A DNA stretch of 11,964 nt, taken from the NCBI GenBank assembly GCA_001563325.1, contig LRSK01000072.1, forward strand, positions 1 through 11,964, given 5' to 3'. Positions 1-7,414 of this stretch are shown here, one piece after another. This DNA comes from Candidatus Thorarchaeota archaeon SMTZ1-83. GTDB lineage: Archaea > Asgardarchaeota > Thorarchaeia > Thorarchaeales > Thorarchaeaceae. The notes below the pieces were generated by a model. It made no database searches. It worked only from the letters and a program-made list of their open reading frames with translations, and was not told the DNA's origin. A program made the position numbers and the translations under genes. Each line of letters opens with the position of its first letter. Within the stretch, counting starts at the first letter, position 1.

Positions 1-108
1 CGAACACCATACAATCACAGGACCGGCAAGATCTCTCTTGCTCTTGGTGCTCTGAGCTGTCGTGGTCACATTCACATCTTTCAAGACCTTTCAAGTCAAC
101 CATTACTT

Positions 109-310
109 TCAACCTCGTTTAATCGGCATCTGGACATTATACGATTTGATACTAGTCCCTATTAACAGGAAGTAACCGGCAAAAGCAGGCGTCATGACGG
201 TTTCGCGAACCCAGTCGTCAGTCTTCACCAGAGTACATCAGCTCATAGACGGATACAACAACATCATCGGAATAGGTTGGCCTCGCAATTCGTACCAAAG
301 CCTCACGGAT
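109..310 (-). pseudogene. Possible decayed gene fragment with a frameshift
   Basis: Read on the minus strand, 310-222 gives about 29 residues of ordinary protein composition, including the stretch YSDDVVVSVYELMYSGE, before a TGA. One frame over, from about 222 to a TGA at 109-111, the reading continues as TDDWVRETVMTPAFAGYFLL and a further 17 residues. The two halves join naturally with a single-base shift near 220, which suggests a once-continuous protein. I do not recognise the family. The segment is short, no start codon or ribosome site is apparent, and a stop lies directly upstream at about 311-313. Chance similarity to coding sequence is a real alternative. Confidence 0.2.
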
Positions 311-756
311 TCAAGAGAGATTTCCACTGTTCAATAGATAGAAGATTGTACAGACTCCTACGATCCGGGAGTAGACAAATCTAGAGCATAGAAAGATAGC
401 CCATGACACAATCATAGGAAACAAGTAGTGCCTCTGAAACACAAAGGACTCAACCTTGGAGTATGTAAGATCTCTGTGGCCGAAGAGAAGGGCCGAGAAG
501 GGAGCAAGTCCCAACGACCGTTACGACAAGCCCCACTAGGATTATGCCTTTCTGTGTTGCTTTGCAGTCTACGAGAGCCATTACAAATTGGTTCAGTGAA
601 TTCTTGTGCTCAATATTACCCTTCAGGTGCAATTCTCTTACGATTACGCTAGATATCGGAATATATCGAATAGATCACTGACTGCCCAATCCTGTCATAC
701 GCAGCATTTGACACCGAACTGAAACGCAGACAGGACGTACGACCCACTCTCATTCT

Positions 757-765
757 GCTTAAATC
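757..765 (+). promoter_or_regulatory. Candidate TATA box for the methyltransferase gene
   Basis: GCTTAAATC resembles an archaeal TATA box and would place transcription start near 785, about 16 nt before the TTG start at 802. A GAGGGT stretch at about 788-793 could serve as the ribosome binding site. The match is modest and other A/T-rich stretches occur further upstream (around 660-670). Confidence 0.3.
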
Positions 766-801
766 TGAGCAGGCCATTAGGATTGCTGAGGGTCAACTGT
801 C

Positions 802-1428
802 TTGATTGCTGAATTGAACTTCATATCTATGCTCGTCGTGATGGCAGTCATAGTCATCTTCTATGTCAAGAGCGTCGGACCAGCCGCACTGGAACGGGAG
901 ATAGGCGAGATTGCATACGAGAGATGTGCTTGGTACAGGAAGATAGCATCAATAGCATTCTTTGTCATCTCCGTCAACTACGTCATCTACTACTTCTATC
1001 CAATCTCGACACCCATGCCGAGTTACTTTCCGTGGGATTACGTTATCACGGCAACCATTGCGACCGTGATTCTGATCCCGAGCATGTACCTGATGTATCG
1101 TGGAGTCAAAGATGCGGGCGAAGAAACTCATACTCCCAAAAAGGAGCACACACTTTACGGGGGAATATATGAAACAATCAGACATCCTCAGGCTCTTGGA
1201 GAGGTATGGGTTGCACTAACGATAGCGCTCTACCTGAACTCTCCGCTGCTTGCAGTCATCTCCTTGTTCTACTTTCCGGCATTTTACTACTTCAGCATAG
1301 CTGAGGAGAGAGACCTAGTAATAAAATACGGTCAGGCTTATGTCGAATACAGGGATAGGACACCAATGTTCATTCCGCGTCCCAAAAACGGAAGAGAATC
1401 TGATTCTCATGCGAACGCAGGCGACTGA
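802..1428 (+). CDS. Isoprenylcysteine / phospholipid methyltransferase-like integral membrane protein
   Basis: This is a predicted 208-residue membrane methyltransferase of the ICMT/PEMT-type superfamily, whose members use S-adenosylmethionine to methylate prenylcysteine carboxylates or lipid amine head groups. About four to five hydrophobic segments are visible, roughly residues 7-24, 47-67, 79-99 and 132-165. The C-terminal signature is typical: GGIYETIRHPQALGE (R127, H128, P129), then the EE pair at 168-169 after the last membrane span, and a YxEYRxRTPMFIPR tail. The start is a TTG preceded by a GAGGGT stretch; ATG codons at 829 and 841 in the same frame are alternatives. The gene stops 34 nt from the end of the convergent kinase-peptidase-lyase gene. 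The substrate cannot be deduced from sequence alone; lipid, prenyl-thiol and small hydrophobic acceptors are all known in the superfamily. Confidence 0.8.
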   Translation: MIAELNFISMLVVMAVIVIFYVKSVGPAALEREIGEIAYERCAWYRKIASIAFFVISVNYVIYYFYPISTPMPSYFPWDYVITATIATVILIPSMYLMYRGVKDAGEETHTPKKEHTLYGGIYETIRHPQALGEVWVALTIALYLNSPLLAVISLFYFPAFYYFSIAEERDLVIKYGQAYVEYRDRTPMFIPRPKNGRESDSHANAGD

Positions 1429-1462
1429 CTATCAATTATACGTGAAAGGGTGGGTTTTGCTA

Positions 1463-4400
1463 CTAGCTGACGAAATCCTCGGAGAGCACTCTATCCAGTG
1501 TATCAGTCAGAAGGTCACAGTCTTCCTTACTGAATGCCAACGGCGGCTTGATCAGCAAAACATTGTGAAAGAGCCCGTCTGTGCTGAGAAGAACCCCCAA
1601 TTCCCTCATTCTGTTGGCCACGTAGGCAGCCTCCTCAGCTGCAGGCTCTAGGGTCTTCTTGTCACGCACAAGTTCAACGCCCATGAAGAGTCCGATCCCT
1701 CTTACGTCACCAATGGTGGAGTGATTGAGCTTGAGCTCCGTGAGACGTTCGACCAGATGGCGACCAACATCCAGGGCCCTCTGTTGAAGCTGCTCTTCCT
1801 CAATTATATCCAAGACTGCAAGGCCAACGGCACATGATACGGGATTGCCCCCAGTTGAAGAAAACCACTCCATGCCTGTTTCAAACGAGCGTGCAATCTC
1901 AGGAGTTGTCACTACTGCCCCCATTGGGTGTCCGTTTCCAATTGGTTTCCCGAGCGTGATAATGTCCGGAACCACTCCTTGGGTTTCAAACCCCCAGAAG
2001 TGGGTTCCAACCCTTCCGAACCCAACCTGTACTTCGTCAACAATGCACACACCTCCAGCTGCCCTCACGTGTTCAAATGCTTCACGGAGATAGCCTTCGG
2101 GGAACACTATTTGTCCTGCGCATCCCATCAGTGGCTCACATACAAAGGCGGCTAGTCCCTTCTCCTCCTTCTTGAGCAGGTCAGTCACCTCTTGGACGTA
2201 CTTTGCATACTTGGCTCCTACCTCGGGGTCAGAGGACTTGTGGGGTCCGCGGTAGACATCTGGGGTCATGACCTTATGAACATGAGAAGGAGCTCCTTTT
2301 CCTCCTGGACCATCAAACTTGTACGGGCTTATGTCAACCAACGATCCAGTGTTCCCATGGTAAGCGCCATCAATCACTATGAGGTCCTGATGACCGGTGT
2401 GGGTCTTCGCAAGACGGAGGGCAAGTTCATTGGCCTCGCTCCCACTGTTGACGAAGAAGCAGACACTTAGAGGCTCGGGCAGTTTCTCGCGCAGACGCTT
2501 TGCATAGTGAACAAGGTTCTCGTGAAGGTACCGGGTATTGGTGTTCAAGACTGCGGCCTGCGAAGAGAGAGCCTCCACTACTCTAGGATGAGAGTGACCT
2601 ACATGAGGGACGTTGTTCCTAGCATCCAAGTACCGCCTTCCCATTTCGTCGTACAAGAACTGCATATGCCCCCGAACGATGTTCAGAGGCTTCTTGTAAG
2701 AAATGCCAAGGACTCTTCCAATCGAAGATTCTCTTGCTCTTAGAATCTCATCCTTTCTCATCCCCTCTTTAGGAAAGACATCTGCAGGAATCCCGAGGAT
2801 GATATTGGGATTCGGACAGATACTCGTCCAAATGTCACGATAACTTGGAGCAGCGGCACCAAAGAAGTCACCCTCCCAACCGAGCATATCCACAATCAGC
2901 TGGAAATGCAGGTGTGGGGGCCACCCACCATTTGTGGGATACTCTCCAACTTTCGCAATCTCTTGGCCCTTCTTGAACTTCTTTCCACGCTCCAAACCAT
3001 CCAGAGAGTCTTCGCTAAGATGTGCGAATAATGTATGCAGCTTCAGACCTGTGTTCCCCAACTCGTGCTCCAAGATTATAGTCGGGCCATTGTCCAGCGG
3101 GTTCTTGTTGTACAGGTAGCTGTGGACCTTCCCGTCCAAGGGTGCTAGAATTCGGGTTCCCGATTCTAAGAAAAGGTCAACTGCAATGTGGACAGTGCGC
3201 GTCTCTCCCGCCGATTCATACTGCCCGCCAGCATAGATGAGCCGCGCCTCACCATACCTACCTACTCCGTATTGCGCTTCGGCGTCTTCGAGTTTGTTGA
3301 CCACGAGTGCGGCGAACTTGTCAATATCTGACAAGTCCTCAAGGTTTTGCACATCTTGACTTCCAACACTCAAGTCAAAGACAACTGCAGGAGTTTCTTG
3401 AAGATTGAAATCTACAATGGATCCGATCTCCTTCTCGTTACGTTTCAACCAGTCCTGAACCTCAGTGCTTTGAGGACACGGCTCAAGGCCGCAGGCGTGT
3501 CTGAAGGAATATGTGGCGAATCTCGGGTGAACCTCCTTCAACTTACGCATTAGGACCAAGATTTGCTCTTGGCTTATGTTAAGGTACTCATTGTCCGGCT
3601 CCAGCTTCCGCTGATACGCAGCAATGGACACACTTGCGGCAAGCCTAGCACGAATAATCGGGAATAGGAGCCCTATTTCAAGCTCGGTCAACGGAAACAC
3701 CGAGTTATACCCACCAACGACCTCAGCTGCCGCAGAAATGGGGTCGTCCTTGCCAAGCATCGCATAGGTGGCCGCGATAACCACTTCAAACACAGTACAT
3801 GTATGAACCATGTCACCAAAGTCGAGGATACCGAACGTCGCCTCTTCAAAGGGGTAGACTTTCGTCACAATCACGTTGTAGTCGTTTGCATCGTTATGCA
3901 CAATGCTCGTTCTTAGGTCTGTGAGAAGTGGGACCACATTCTCAGTGAAGTACTGATGGAAGTGTTCCACCAGAGCACGCCTCTCAGAGTCATCAATGTG
4001 ACTCCTATACTTCTCGATGACCGTGCTTGCGTTCCTCAAGTCCCAGTAGAATTCCCGACTTGCGGCAGGGTGTGAAAAACTCTGAAGGGCTTTGGTCATA
4101 TGACCTATCGATTCACCAAGACGGCAAAGCAATTCGGCTGAATGAGGCTTCACAACGGCCAGGACATTGCCGGGAAGGTAGGTTAGCATCCTTGCGAAGT
4201 GAGAGTTTCCTTCGTCATCAACAACTGAAGCAATTTGCTCTCCATCTGAGGTTTCAACGACACTCGGGCATTGCATGCGATTGCCGTACTCAGAAATGTG
4301 CTGCATTGCAGAGTTCTGAAACTCCAAGACGTTTCTTGTTTCTGAAGCCGCAGCTATCTTGAGAACATACTCCTCACCTGACTCAGCCCTCACTAGGTAA

Positions 4401-4546
4401 TTACGGTCACGTTCACTCGGAAGCTCTTGCACTGAGCCAGTGACTCCGTATAGTCTGTGGCTTATTCGAATCGCGTCTTCTTCTGTGAATCGGGGTCGGT
4501 CAGGGTCTCTGGATGACAGCTTAATCACACCTCGTCCATACGGCAA
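1463..4546 (-). CDS. Three-domain fusion: APH-type kinase, M23 zinc peptidase-like domain and class-III PLP phospho-lyase/aminotransferase
   Basis: The 1027-residue protein has three joined enzymes. Residues about 20-350 form an aminoglycoside phosphotransferase/choline kinase-type fold, with ATP-site lysine K63, catalytic loop HNDANDYN (H217, D219, N224) and DFG at 242-244. Residues about 430-560 match M23/LytM peptidases, with HxxxD (H453, D457), H509 and HLH (H545, H547) all present. Residues about 600-1027 are a fold-type I PLP enzyme: GSEAN (702-706), D837 in the [10 protein letters not shown] block, PLP lysine K867 in [10 protein letters not shown], and TGGNP (898-902). The last domain closely resembles human ETNPPL/PHYKPL, which remove ammonia and phosphate from phosphoethanolamine or phosphohydroxylysine. 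The kinase half resembles hydroxylysine kinase, so the likely sequence is kinase then lyase on an amino-alcohol; the substrate is inferred. No signal peptide or membrane span is seen, so it is probably cytosolic. The start is TTG, three bases after GGAG; GTG at 4528 is an alternative. Confidence 0.9.
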   Translation of the reverse strand: MPYGRGVIKLSSRDPDRPRFTEEDAIRISHRLYGVTGSVQELPSERDRNYLVRAESGEEYVLKIAAASETRNVLEFQNSAMQHISEYGNRMQCPSVVETSDGEQIASVVDDEGNSHFARMLTYLPGNVLAVVKPHSAELLCRLGESIGHMTKALQSFSHPAASREFYWDLRNASTVIEKYRSHIDDSERRALVEHFHQYFTENVVPLLTDLRTSIVHNDANDYNVIVTKVYPFEEATFGILDFGDMVHTCTVFEVVIAATYAMLGKDDPISAAAEVVGGYNSVFPLTELEIGLLFPIIRARLAASVSIAAYQRKLEPDNEYLNISQEQILVLMRKLKEVHPRFATYSFRHACGLEPCPQSTEVQDWLKRNEKEIGSIVDFNLQETPAVVFDLSVGSQDVQNLEDLSDIDKFAALVVNKLEDAEAQYGVGRYGEARLIYAGGQYESAGETRTVHIAVDLFLESGTRILAPLDGKVHSYLYNKNPLDNGPTIILEHELGNTGLKLHTLFAHLSEDSLDGLERGKKFKKGQEIAKVGEYPTNGGWPPHLHFQLIVDMLGWEGDFFGAAAPSYRDIWTSICPNPNIILGIPADVFPKEGMRKDEILRARESSIGRVLGISYKKPLNIVRGHMQFLYDEMGRRYLDARNNVPHVGHSHPRVVEALSSQAAVLNTNTRYLHENLVHYAKRLREKLPEPLSVCFFVNSGSEANELALRLAKTHTGHQDLIVIDGAYHGNTGSLVDISPYKFDGPGGKGAPSHVHKVMTPDVYRGPHKSSDPEVGAKYAKYVQEVTDLLKKEEKGLAAFVCEPLMGCAGQIVFPEGYLREAFEHVRAAGGVCIVDEVQVGFGRVGTHFWGFETQGVVPDIITLGKPIGNGHPMGAVVTTPEIARSFETGMEWFSSTGGNPVSCAVGLAVLDIIEEEQLQQRALDVGRHLVERLTELKLNHSTIGDVRGIGLFMGVELVRDKKTLEPAAEEAAYVANRMRELGVLLSTDGLFHNVLLIKPPLAFSKEDCDLLTDTLDRVLSEDFVS

Positions 4547-4559
4547 TCACTCCAAATCA

Positions 4560-4573
4560 GGTAGCAGACTACC
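4560..4573 (-). other. Small inverted repeat just upstream of the fusion gene
   Basis: GGTAG and CTACC form a perfect 5-bp stem around a 4-nt loop, ending 14 nt before the TTG start of the fusion gene and just upstream of its GGAG site. It could fold in the 5' leader of that transcript, or be a short operator half-site pair. The stem is short enough to arise by chance. Confidence 0.2.
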
Positions 4574-4654
4574 AACATTGGATTCGTCGTCATCTCCTCT
4601 AAGTAGCTAGACGACTTGCTTCGACTCTATCTTGATGATGCTGAGCTATCAATA

Positions 4655-4663
4655 CAGATAAAT
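4655..4663 (+). promoter_or_regulatory. Candidate TATA box for the acidic uncharacterised protein
   Basis: AGATAAATC lies about 28 nt before the ATG at 4688, which would put transcription start only a few bases ahead of translation. This supports the 4688 start over the upstream TTG at 4616, because the element would otherwise lie inside the coding sequence. The match to a TATA consensus is only fair. Confidence 0.3.
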
Positions 4664-4687
4664 CAAGTCCCCCGTTTGACGGGAGCC

Positions 4688-5176
4688 ATGAAAGAAGATT
4701 GTCTGGAAGAGGTTACTGTCACAGTCTTCCCACCGATGGCTGGGATTGGTATCATAGAGGAAGAGCCTATAATTGAGGAGGATGAGTCATGCGGAGATGC
4801 CTCCCTCACTGTGGTCACCTTGGATTCTACTTCTGATACTGACTCAGTCGTAGTGTCATTTGACTCAAAAGACCCCATGGTAAGAATCAACAGGATTCTC
4901 AGCGAAGCAGAAGAAACCTTTGGCGACAACATCTGCATCCGAGTGGCGAGTTATGATACTCAAGAAAAGACCGACGATGCAATCGAATGGCTGAACTCAG
5001 CATTAAGGGGAAGTGGAGATAACACGGTCCTTGACGCTCAGAGCTTCTCTATGTTCATCGGTTCTTCAGCTCCCATAATATCCATCAACAATAGACTATC
5101 ATTTGTAGGGACAGTGCCGACGAAGGACCTGCTTTTCGGCCGCATCTCTTCGACCATTAAGAGGTCTAAGCCTTAG
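4688..5176 (+). CDS. Uncharacterised acidic protein, possibly thioredoxin-like
   Basis: I do not recognise this 162-residue protein as a named family. The N-terminal part (about 1-60) is rich in Glu, Asp, Ser and Thr, with a strongly acidic run near residues 24-34. The C-terminal half (about 64-155) alternates predicted helices and strands in the order expected of a thioredoxin fold. It ends with SSAPIISINNRLSFVGTVPT, where P129 sits where thioredoxins carry the cis-proline before a beta hairpin. There is no CxxC; the cysteines are single (C5, C35, C83), so disulfide oxidoreductase activity is unlikely. The ATG start follows GGGAG by two bases; the same frame stays open to a TTG at 4616 (186 residues), but that start has no ribosome site. 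The gene is divergent from the fusion gene and convergent with trpB2. Confidence 0.65.
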   Translation: MKEDCLEEVTVTVFPPMAGIGIIEEEPIIEEDESCGDASLTVVTLDSTSDTDSVVVSFDSKDPMVRINRILSEAEETFGDNICIRVASYDTQEKTDDAIEWLNSALRGSGDNTVLDAQSFSMFIGSSAPIISINNRLSFVGTVPTKDLLFGRISSTIKRSKP

Positions 5177-5192
5177 AAGAAAAAGAAGGAGG

Positions 5193-5224
5193 GGCTCTCC
5201 TAGAGTGTGTCTTCAAGAAGAGCC
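5193..5224. terminator. Candidate hairpin between convergent genes
   Basis: GGCTCT (5193-5198) can pair with AGAGCC (5219-5224). The intervening 20 nt includes CTTCAAGAAG, which can form a small inner hairpin. It sits in the 69-nt gap between the stop of the acidic protein and the stop of trpB2. There is no strong T tract on either strand, so archaeal-type termination here is uncertain. Confidence 0.25.
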
Positions 5225-5245
5225 GTTCCAATGTGAAATTCTCAG

Positions 5246-6616
5246 TCAGGTGGTCTGCGGCAATGGCTGGCCGTCCTTGGCCATGGCCATCTCGCCTTCT
5301 GGAACCAACGCCCCCTCCATCAGAGCAGCATAGGCGCCCATATCGAAGTGTCCGTGTCCAGAGAAGTTGAAGAGGATCACCTTCTCAGTCCCGGTCTTCT
5401 TTGCCTCCAGTGCAGCGCCTATCGCCGCTTTGACTGCATGAGCAGTTTCAGGGGCGGGGATTACACCTTCGGCTCTCGCGAAGACCATCGCCGACTCGAG
5501 AACGGGAATCTGTTCGTATGCAACCGGTCTAATCCGCCCCTCGTTTATGAGGGCACTAACTGTTGGGGCCACTCCATGGTATCTCAGTCCGCCCGCATGG
5601 ATCTCCGGGGGCGTAAAGTCTTTGCCCAAGGTGTGCATTTTCACCTTGGGAGTGATTCCCGCCGTGTCACCAAAATCGTACCGGAACTCTCCCTCTGTCA
5701 TTGAGGGGCAGGCAGTTGGCTCCACTCCGACGAACTCTGTGGTTTCAAACCGCGGGTCCGCCATGAATGGATAAGAGATCCCTGCGAAGTTGCTCCCCCC
5801 ACCTACACAGCCAATTATGGTGTCTGGTGTTTCATCAGCCTTCTCAAGCTGAACTATTGCCTCTTGACCAATGACTGACTGATGAAGCAGAACGTGGTTC
5901 AAGACTGAACCGATTGTGTACTTGGTATCCCCTCTACTGAGTGTGTCTTCCAGAGCTTCGCTGATAGCAATGCCGAGTGTTCCTGGATGACCTGGATACT
6001 CAGTGTTCACCTTCTTCCCGAACTCTGTCCGGTCTGAAGGGCTTGGCACGATCTCTGCACCGTATGCACGCATAAGAACTCCTCTGTAAGCCTTCTGTTC
6101 ATAACTGACTCGAACCATGTACACCATCGCCTCGAGACCAAAATGGGCGCATGCAAGCGCTACAGCGCTCCCCCATTGACCCGCTCCAGTTTCAGTAGCG
6201 TATCGAATTACTCCCTCTTTCTTGGCATAGTATGCTTGAGAGAGTGCAGTATTCAGCTTGTGGCTTCCTGTGGGTGAGGAGTCCTCGCGCTTGTAGTAGA
6301 TTCTGGCAGGCGTGTTCAAGGCAGCCTCCAGACCTACCGCCCTCTGTAGAGGAGTTGGTCTTCCGTATTTCATATACGCCTCCCGGACCTCTTCAGGAAT
6401 CGGCACGAGCTTCTCAGGCGACATCTCCTGCTTTACACACTCAACTGCAAAGATTGCCATCAACATCTCAGGACTGACTGGGTCTCCGGTTTCAGGATTA
6501 ATTGGAGGGGCCAGTGGTTCGGCGAGGTGAGGCAGGATGTTGACATAGTGCTTGGGCACTTCTTCAAGATCCAGTAAGATTCTGCTGTAGTTTCTAGTCA
6601 ACTCTGTACTCTCCAT
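5246..6616 (-). CDS. trpB: Tryptophan synthase beta chain, TrpB2 type
   Basis: This PLP enzyme condenses indole with L-serine to give tryptophan. The 456-residue length and the N-terminal extension before the catalytic core fit the TrpB2 subgroup, which differs from the about 400-residue TrpB1 that binds TrpA. Visible active-site features are the PLP lysine K120 in TGSHKLNTA, the catalytic glutamate E142 in ETGAGQWGS, the phosphate-binding GGGSN at 272-276, the AGGLRYHG block (341-348), and the C-terminal SGHGHFD (419-425). No trpA or other trp gene is in the window. That fits the known stand-alone occurrence of TrpB2 and a proposed role in indole or serine salvage, although TrpB2 does pair with TrpA in some archaea. 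The ATG start has no strong Shine-Dalgarno site directly upstream (a GAGGAGAGGG stretch lies 20-30 nt away), so leaderless or weakly led translation is possible. Confidence 0.95.
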   Translation of the reverse strand: MESTELTRNYSRILLDLEEVPKHYVNILPHLAEPLAPPINPETGDPVSPEMLMAIFAVECVKQEMSPEKLVPIPEEVREAYMKYGRPTPLQRAVGLEAALNTPARIYYKREDSSPTGSHKLNTALSQAYYAKKEGVIRYATETGAGQWGSAVALACAHFGLEAMVYMVRVSYEQKAYRGVLMRAYGAEIVPSPSDRTEFGKKVNTEYPGHPGTLGIAISEALEDTLSRGDTKYTIGSVLNHVLLHQSVIGQEAIVQLEKADETPDTIIGCVGGGSNFAGISYPFMADPRFETTEFVGVEPTACPSMTEGEFRYDFGDTAGITPKVKMHTLGKDFTPPEIHAGGLRYHGVAPTVSALINEGRIRPVAYEQIPVLESAMVFARAEGVIPAPETAHAVKAAIGAALEAKKTGTEKVILFNFSGHGHFDMGAYAALMEGALVPEGEMAMAKDGQPLPQTT

Positions 6617-6661
6617 AGTTGGTTATAACAAAAGGCCCTCTCCTCTGACATGGACGAGGAG

Positions 6662-6698
6662 TCTGCTGATAGAGTCTTGATGAAACTGAATCAGCAGA
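6662..6698. repeat. Perfect 9-bp inverted repeat upstream of trpB2
   Basis: TCTGCTGAT (6662-6670) and ATCAGCAGA (6690-6698) are exact reverse complements separated by 19 nt, about 46-82 nt upstream of the trpB2 start. Half-site centres are about 28 nt apart, which is slightly under three DNA turns and so compatible with binding by a dimeric regulator on one face. An RNA hairpin is the other option. Confidence 0.45.
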
Positions 6699-6756
6699 AC
6701 CCAGAGAACTAGTCATTGCGAGCGTTGAGTGTGCTATGTATGGAGTGCTTGCTATT

Positions 6757-6774
6757 TGGGCCTCCTTCGGCCCA
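6757..6774. repeat. GC-rich 6-bp hairpin in the divergent promoter region
   Basis: TGGGCC pairs with GGCCCA around the loop TCCTTC. There is no following T-run on the plus strand. It lies between the two divergent promoters and might insulate them or act as a regulatory site; its function is unknown. Confidence 0.3.
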
Positions 6775-6847
6775 TTGTCCATTGGCAAAAACGCACGCTC
6801 ATCGTTTCACAACCTTTGGAAAGGGTTGGACAGCGCACGAAGCTTTG

Positions 6848-6856
6848 CTATTTAAG
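6848..6856 (+). promoter_or_regulatory. TATA box for the SCP2-like/metallo-hydrolase operon
   Basis: CTATTTAAG is a good archaeal TATA match. Transcription start would fall near 6876, leaving either a 16-nt leader to ATG 6892 or about 79 nt to ATG 6955. Confidence 0.5.
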
Positions 6857-6954
6857 TATGTCCGTTGGAGAAGTTGGATTGAATCGCAAACATGGAGCGT
6901 TCCAAAAGACTTGTATCCGTCCTTGCTGCCAGTGCCTGCAGTAGGTGCATCAAG

Positions 6955-7377
6955 ATGTCTGGTTTTGAGAGTACAGATCAATTGAAGGAAGTATTCGAGG
7001 AGTTCTGGAACCGTGCAACGAAGGAAGTAGAAGTGATGGAGAAACTGGCCAAGGCGGAAGTGATAGTCAGATTCGACATTGAACAGCCGGAAGCACAAAT
7101 CACCATCGACTTCAAGAATCCGGGCCCGAATGGCGAGGTGGGGCAGATCTTCTTCGACGACGCGGTTGAGCCTGAGATAAAGGTGTGGAGCAAGTCCGAA
7201 ACAACGAACAAGTTCTGGCATGGAAAGCTCAACACTGCAGTAGCTCTTGCCAGAGGACAGGTCAAGATTCAAGGCCCAGTGTCAAAAGCCATCGGTCTGG
7301 TGTCAAAAATCAAACCCCTGTACGCGATCTGGCCGGAAGTTCTCAAGGATAAGGGCCTAGACCACATGATACTCTAG
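6955..7377 (+). CDS. SCP2 sterol-carrier-like lipid-binding protein
   Basis: This 140-residue protein is a single SCP2-type domain, a fold with a hydrophobic tunnel that holds acyl chains, sterols or other lipids. Recognisable features are the amphipathic N-terminal helices, strands around VIVRFDIEQPEAQITIDFK (residues 36-54), the KVWSKSETTNKFWHGKLN block (77-93), and the LARGQVKIQGPVSKA segment (98-112) that matches the family's conserved core. The start at 6955 is chosen because AGGTG lies seven bases upstream. An in-frame ATG at 6892 would add 21 residues (161 in total), but it has no ribosome site and the extension lies outside the usual domain. The metallo-hydrolase follows after 37 nt, so co-transcription is likely. 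Stand-alone SCP2 proteins in prokaryotes have no settled ligand. Confidence 0.8.
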   Translation: MSGFESTDQLKEVFEEFWNRATKEVEVMEKLAKAEVIVRFDIEQPEAQITIDFKNPGPNGEVGQIFFDDAVEPEIKVWSKSETTNKFWHGKLNTAVALARGQVKIQGPVSKAIGLVSKIKPLYAIWPEVLKDKGLDHMIL

Positions 7378-7414
7378 AGTTAGGAGCAAGCAATGCAGAG
7401 GAGGGAAGTACCAT

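Larger units (their letters stand above)
1..801. other. Long stretch without a convincing intact gene
   Basis: I see no open frame here that reads as an intact conserved protein. The frames present are short (at most 74 codons), overlap one another on opposite strands, and lack ribosome binding sites or recognisable motifs. The minus strand between 310 and 109 has protein-like character but is frame-broken (separate entry). There is no tRNA-like T-arm sequence, no tandem repeat and no CRISPR structure. CCTGTC near 695-700 can pair with GACAGG near 730, but the 6-bp stem and long loop make this weak. A TATA-like element before the gene at 802 is listed separately. The region is either intergenic or the decayed end of a gene that lies to the left of the window. 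Confidence 0.5.
6617..6954. other. Divergent intergenic region between trpB2 and the SCP2-like gene
   Basis: This 338-nt stretch separates two divergent genes and should carry both promoters. It holds a 9-bp inverted repeat (6662-6698), a 6-bp GC-rich hairpin (6757-6774), a TATA box facing the SCP2 gene (6848-6856), and the palindrome GTTATAAC at about 6622-6629, which is too close to the trpB2 ATG to be its TATA box. An in-frame ATG at 6892 would extend the SCP2 gene by 21 codons. I see no RNA gene. Confidence 0.6.

Noticed and set aside
194..337. 47-codon plus-strand frame beginning with ATG
   Set aside because: It has only a weak upstream AGG and no recognisable motif, and the opposite strand looks at least as protein-like. 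Too weak to call.
428..652. Short plus-strand frame, with overlapping minus-strand frames at 311-514 and 450-632
   Set aside because: The frames overlap on opposite strands, lack ribosome binding sites, and none shows a recognisable motif. I treat the region as non-coding.
6799..7272. 157-codon minus-strand open frame over the SCP2-like gene
   Set aside because: It overlaps a clear SCP2 domain on the other strand and shows no conserved pattern or ribosome site.
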